Shown piece after piece: positions 62,904-64,000 of a stretch of 64,000 bases of DNA. Source of the DNA: Trinickia fusca. Its GTDB lineage: Bacteria; Pseudomonadota; Gammaproteobacteria; Burkholderiales; Burkholderiaceae. The position numbers were made by a program, and so were the translations under genes. Positions within the stretch are counted from its first letter, which is position 1; every line of letters starts with the position of its first letter. The stretch spans positions 248,001 to 312,000 of the forward strand of contig NZ_RBZV01000005.1 in NCBI RefSeq assembly GCF_003628145.1, given 5' to 3'. A model generated the notes under the pieces. The model was not told the DNA's origin. It worked only from the letters and a program-made list of their open reading frames with translations, and did no database searches.

Positions 62904-63679
62904 GCGCATGGATCTTGCTGCGCGGCTTGACGCGCGAGGCACGGCATTGGGCACAATTGCCCGAGCGCCTGCGCGCGAGCGGCCTCGCAGGCGAGATCGT
63001 CTGCTTGGACCTGCCCGGCAGCGGTATTCATCAGGCTATGCGCTCGCCCGTCAGCGTGTCGGCGATGCTCGAATTCGTACGGGCCGATGTGCGCGCGCGC
63101 GGCTACACGCCGCCGTTTCGCGTGCTCGCGATGTCGCTCGGGGCGATGGTCGCGACGGCCTGGGCCCAACAGGCACCGCATGAGATCGAGCGGCTTGCGC
63201 TGATCAACACGAGCATGCGGCCGTTTTGCAGCGCCCGCGAACGGTTGTGCCCGGGCGCGTGGCCCGAGTTGCTATGCGCGGCGCTGCGCTGGCGAGACCG
63301 GAGCGACGCCGAAGCCGCCATTCACCTCCTCACCTGCAACCGGCTCGACCAGCGTGACGCCGATCTGGCCGTCTGGGCCGCCATCTATCGCAGCGCGCCC
63401 GTGAGTCGCGCCAATGCCTGCCGGCAGCTATGGGCGGCCGCGCACTTTGCCGCCGCGGCCACGCCGCCGCGCTGCCCGACGCTGCTGGTGTCGTCGACCC
63501 GAGACGCGCTCGTCGATCCCGTCTGTTCCCGCAAGATCGCGGCCGCCTGGAGCGCCGCGCATCTCGAGCATCCGTGGGCCGGACACGACTTGCCGCACGA
63601 CGATCCGGCCTGGTTGGCCGATGCGCTGGCTGCCTGGTCCTTCGACGTGCTGGCGGGGGAGGCCGAGCACGGACGCTGA
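62900..63679 (+). CDS. Alpha/beta hydrolase
   Basis: This 259-residue protein has the nucleophile elbow LAMSLGAMV (Ser at about 104), acid Asp in SSTRDALVDP and His in WAGHDLPHDD. The lid region is Cys-rich (RPFCSARERLCPGAWPELLCA), unusual for the family. Overlaps the M14-like gene (ATGA), suggesting a two-step hydrolytic pair. Substrate unknown. Confidence 0.8.
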   Translation: MSAWILLRGLTREARHWAQLPERLRASGLAGEIVCLDLPGSGIHQAMRSPVSVSAMLEFVRADVRARGYTPPFRVLAMSLGAMVATAWAQQAPHEIERLALINTSMRPFCSARERLCPGAWPELLCAALRWRDRSDAEAAIHLLTCNRLDQRDADLAVWAAIYRSAPVSRANACRQLWAAAHFAAAATPPRCPTLLVSSTRDALVDPVCSRKIAAAWSAAHLEHPWAGHDLPHDDPAWLADALAAWSFDVLAGEAEHGR

Positions 63680-63795
63680 ACATGGCGAGCCCGTTATGTG
63701 CGGGCGCACATCGTCATCTCGATCGGTGCGGCGCATAATGCCGCTCACACGACCGAGCCGCTCATCACGCATCGCCGCCCATCGCGGAGGACACC

Positions 63796-64000
63796 ATGCT
63801 TGCGAAGAACGAAGAAGCCGTTGCGCACCTGCTTGCCGATGTCATCGACTATGCGCGCGGCCGGTGGCCCGAAGCCGCATTCGGCCCGCTCGAATCGTTC
63901 CTGCGCTCATACTACGAACTCGTCGACGCGCAAGACCTGCAAAGCCGCAGCATTGCCGATCTGTACGGCGCGGCGATGGCGCACTGGCAGACCGCGCAGC
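63796..64000 (+). CDS. gdhB: NAD-glutamate dehydrogenase, 5' part (cut by window end)
   Basis: The first 68 residues (MLAKNEEAVAHLLADVIDYARGRWPEA, then FLRSYYELVDAQDLQSRSIADLYGAAMAHW) match the start of the ~180-kDa NAD-specific glutamate dehydrogenases of Proteobacteria. GCGGAGG lies 7 bp before the ATG. The reading frame is open to the window end. Name is by family; gdh2 is an alternative symbol. Confidence 0.85.
   Translation, partial: MLAKNEEAVAHLLADVIDYARGRWPEAAFGPLESFLRSYYELVDAQDLQSRSIADLYGAAMAHWQTAQ

Noticed and set aside
1-64000. CRISPR arrays, rRNA or tRNA genes
   Set aside because: No regularly spaced repeats and no recognisable RNA gene were seen on either strand by eye.

Overview
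The window is high-GC chromosomal DNA from a member of Burkholderia sensu lato (Burkholderia, Paraburkholderia, Caballeronia, Trinickia or a close relative). This rests on the housekeeping genes: 6-phosphogluconate dehydrogenase, a DUF4148 protein, glycogen phosphorylase, the gabT-gabD pair and the start of a large NAD-glutamate dehydrogenase. The strong GC bias at third codon positions, which produces long antisense shadow ORFs, fits as well. No rRNA, tRNA or CRISPR array was seen.

Region 1 (1-13.1 kb) is part of a type IVB (Dot/Icm, IncI Tra-like) secretion or conjugation locus. Its order is xre - icmL - small ORF - icmK - icmE - icmG - icmC - icmD - icmJ - icmB - icmV/traX-like - dotA. This matches the Legionella icmLKEGCDJB block followed by an icmV-dotA-like pair. 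The locus begins at a strong promoter (TTGACA, 17 bp, AATAAT) in front of a small XRE regulator. A dyad with the pattern CGTAT-N10-ATACG occurs three times: twice upstream of the operon, and once over the -10 box of an internal promoter before icmG. The ATPase/stalk partners DotB, DotC, DotD and the coupling proteins DotL/M are not in the window and may lie upstream.

Region 2 (13.1-30.3 kb) is mixed chromosomal and accessory DNA. It holds an HTH-cupin regulator with a histone-H1-like Lys/Ala tail, divergent from an aminopeptidase P gene. It also holds a beta-solenoid lipoprotein, an NCS1 permease, a GNAT acetyltransferase, small DUF proteins, a secreted beta-helix protein, a zinc-ribbon coiled-coil membrane protein, an esterase, and a hybrid histidine kinase/NarL-type regulator pair.

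Region 3 (30.3-35 kb) is the most unusual accessory stretch. Divergent from the regulator pair lie two large helical proteins whose layout (coiled coil plus hydrophobic segments, one with a Sec signal) resembles two-component alpha-helical pore-forming toxins. A 14-bp-stem hairpin separates them. Two AT-rich genes follow: a small HYD1-type ADP-ribosyltransferase-like protein and a possible immunity protein.

Region 4 (35-64 kb) is mostly core. It holds the yfiR-yfiN-yfiB cyclic-di-GMP module, an ArsR-type operon, a sirtuin, gnd, an NlpD-like lipoprotein, a GH-A clan glycosidase, glgP, a GlsB-like protein and an IS66 remnant. Further on are an aspartoacylase-family gene with an amino-acid binding protein, a Cys-type Ntn hydrolase, a second paralogous kinase/regulator pair in convergent overlap, gabD/gabT, an EamA exporter, an M14-like zinc peptidase with an alpha/beta hydrolase, and the 5' end of the glutamate dehydrogenase gene. 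A decayed copy of the 5' end of the 27.8-kb esterase gene lies at about 37.8 kb.
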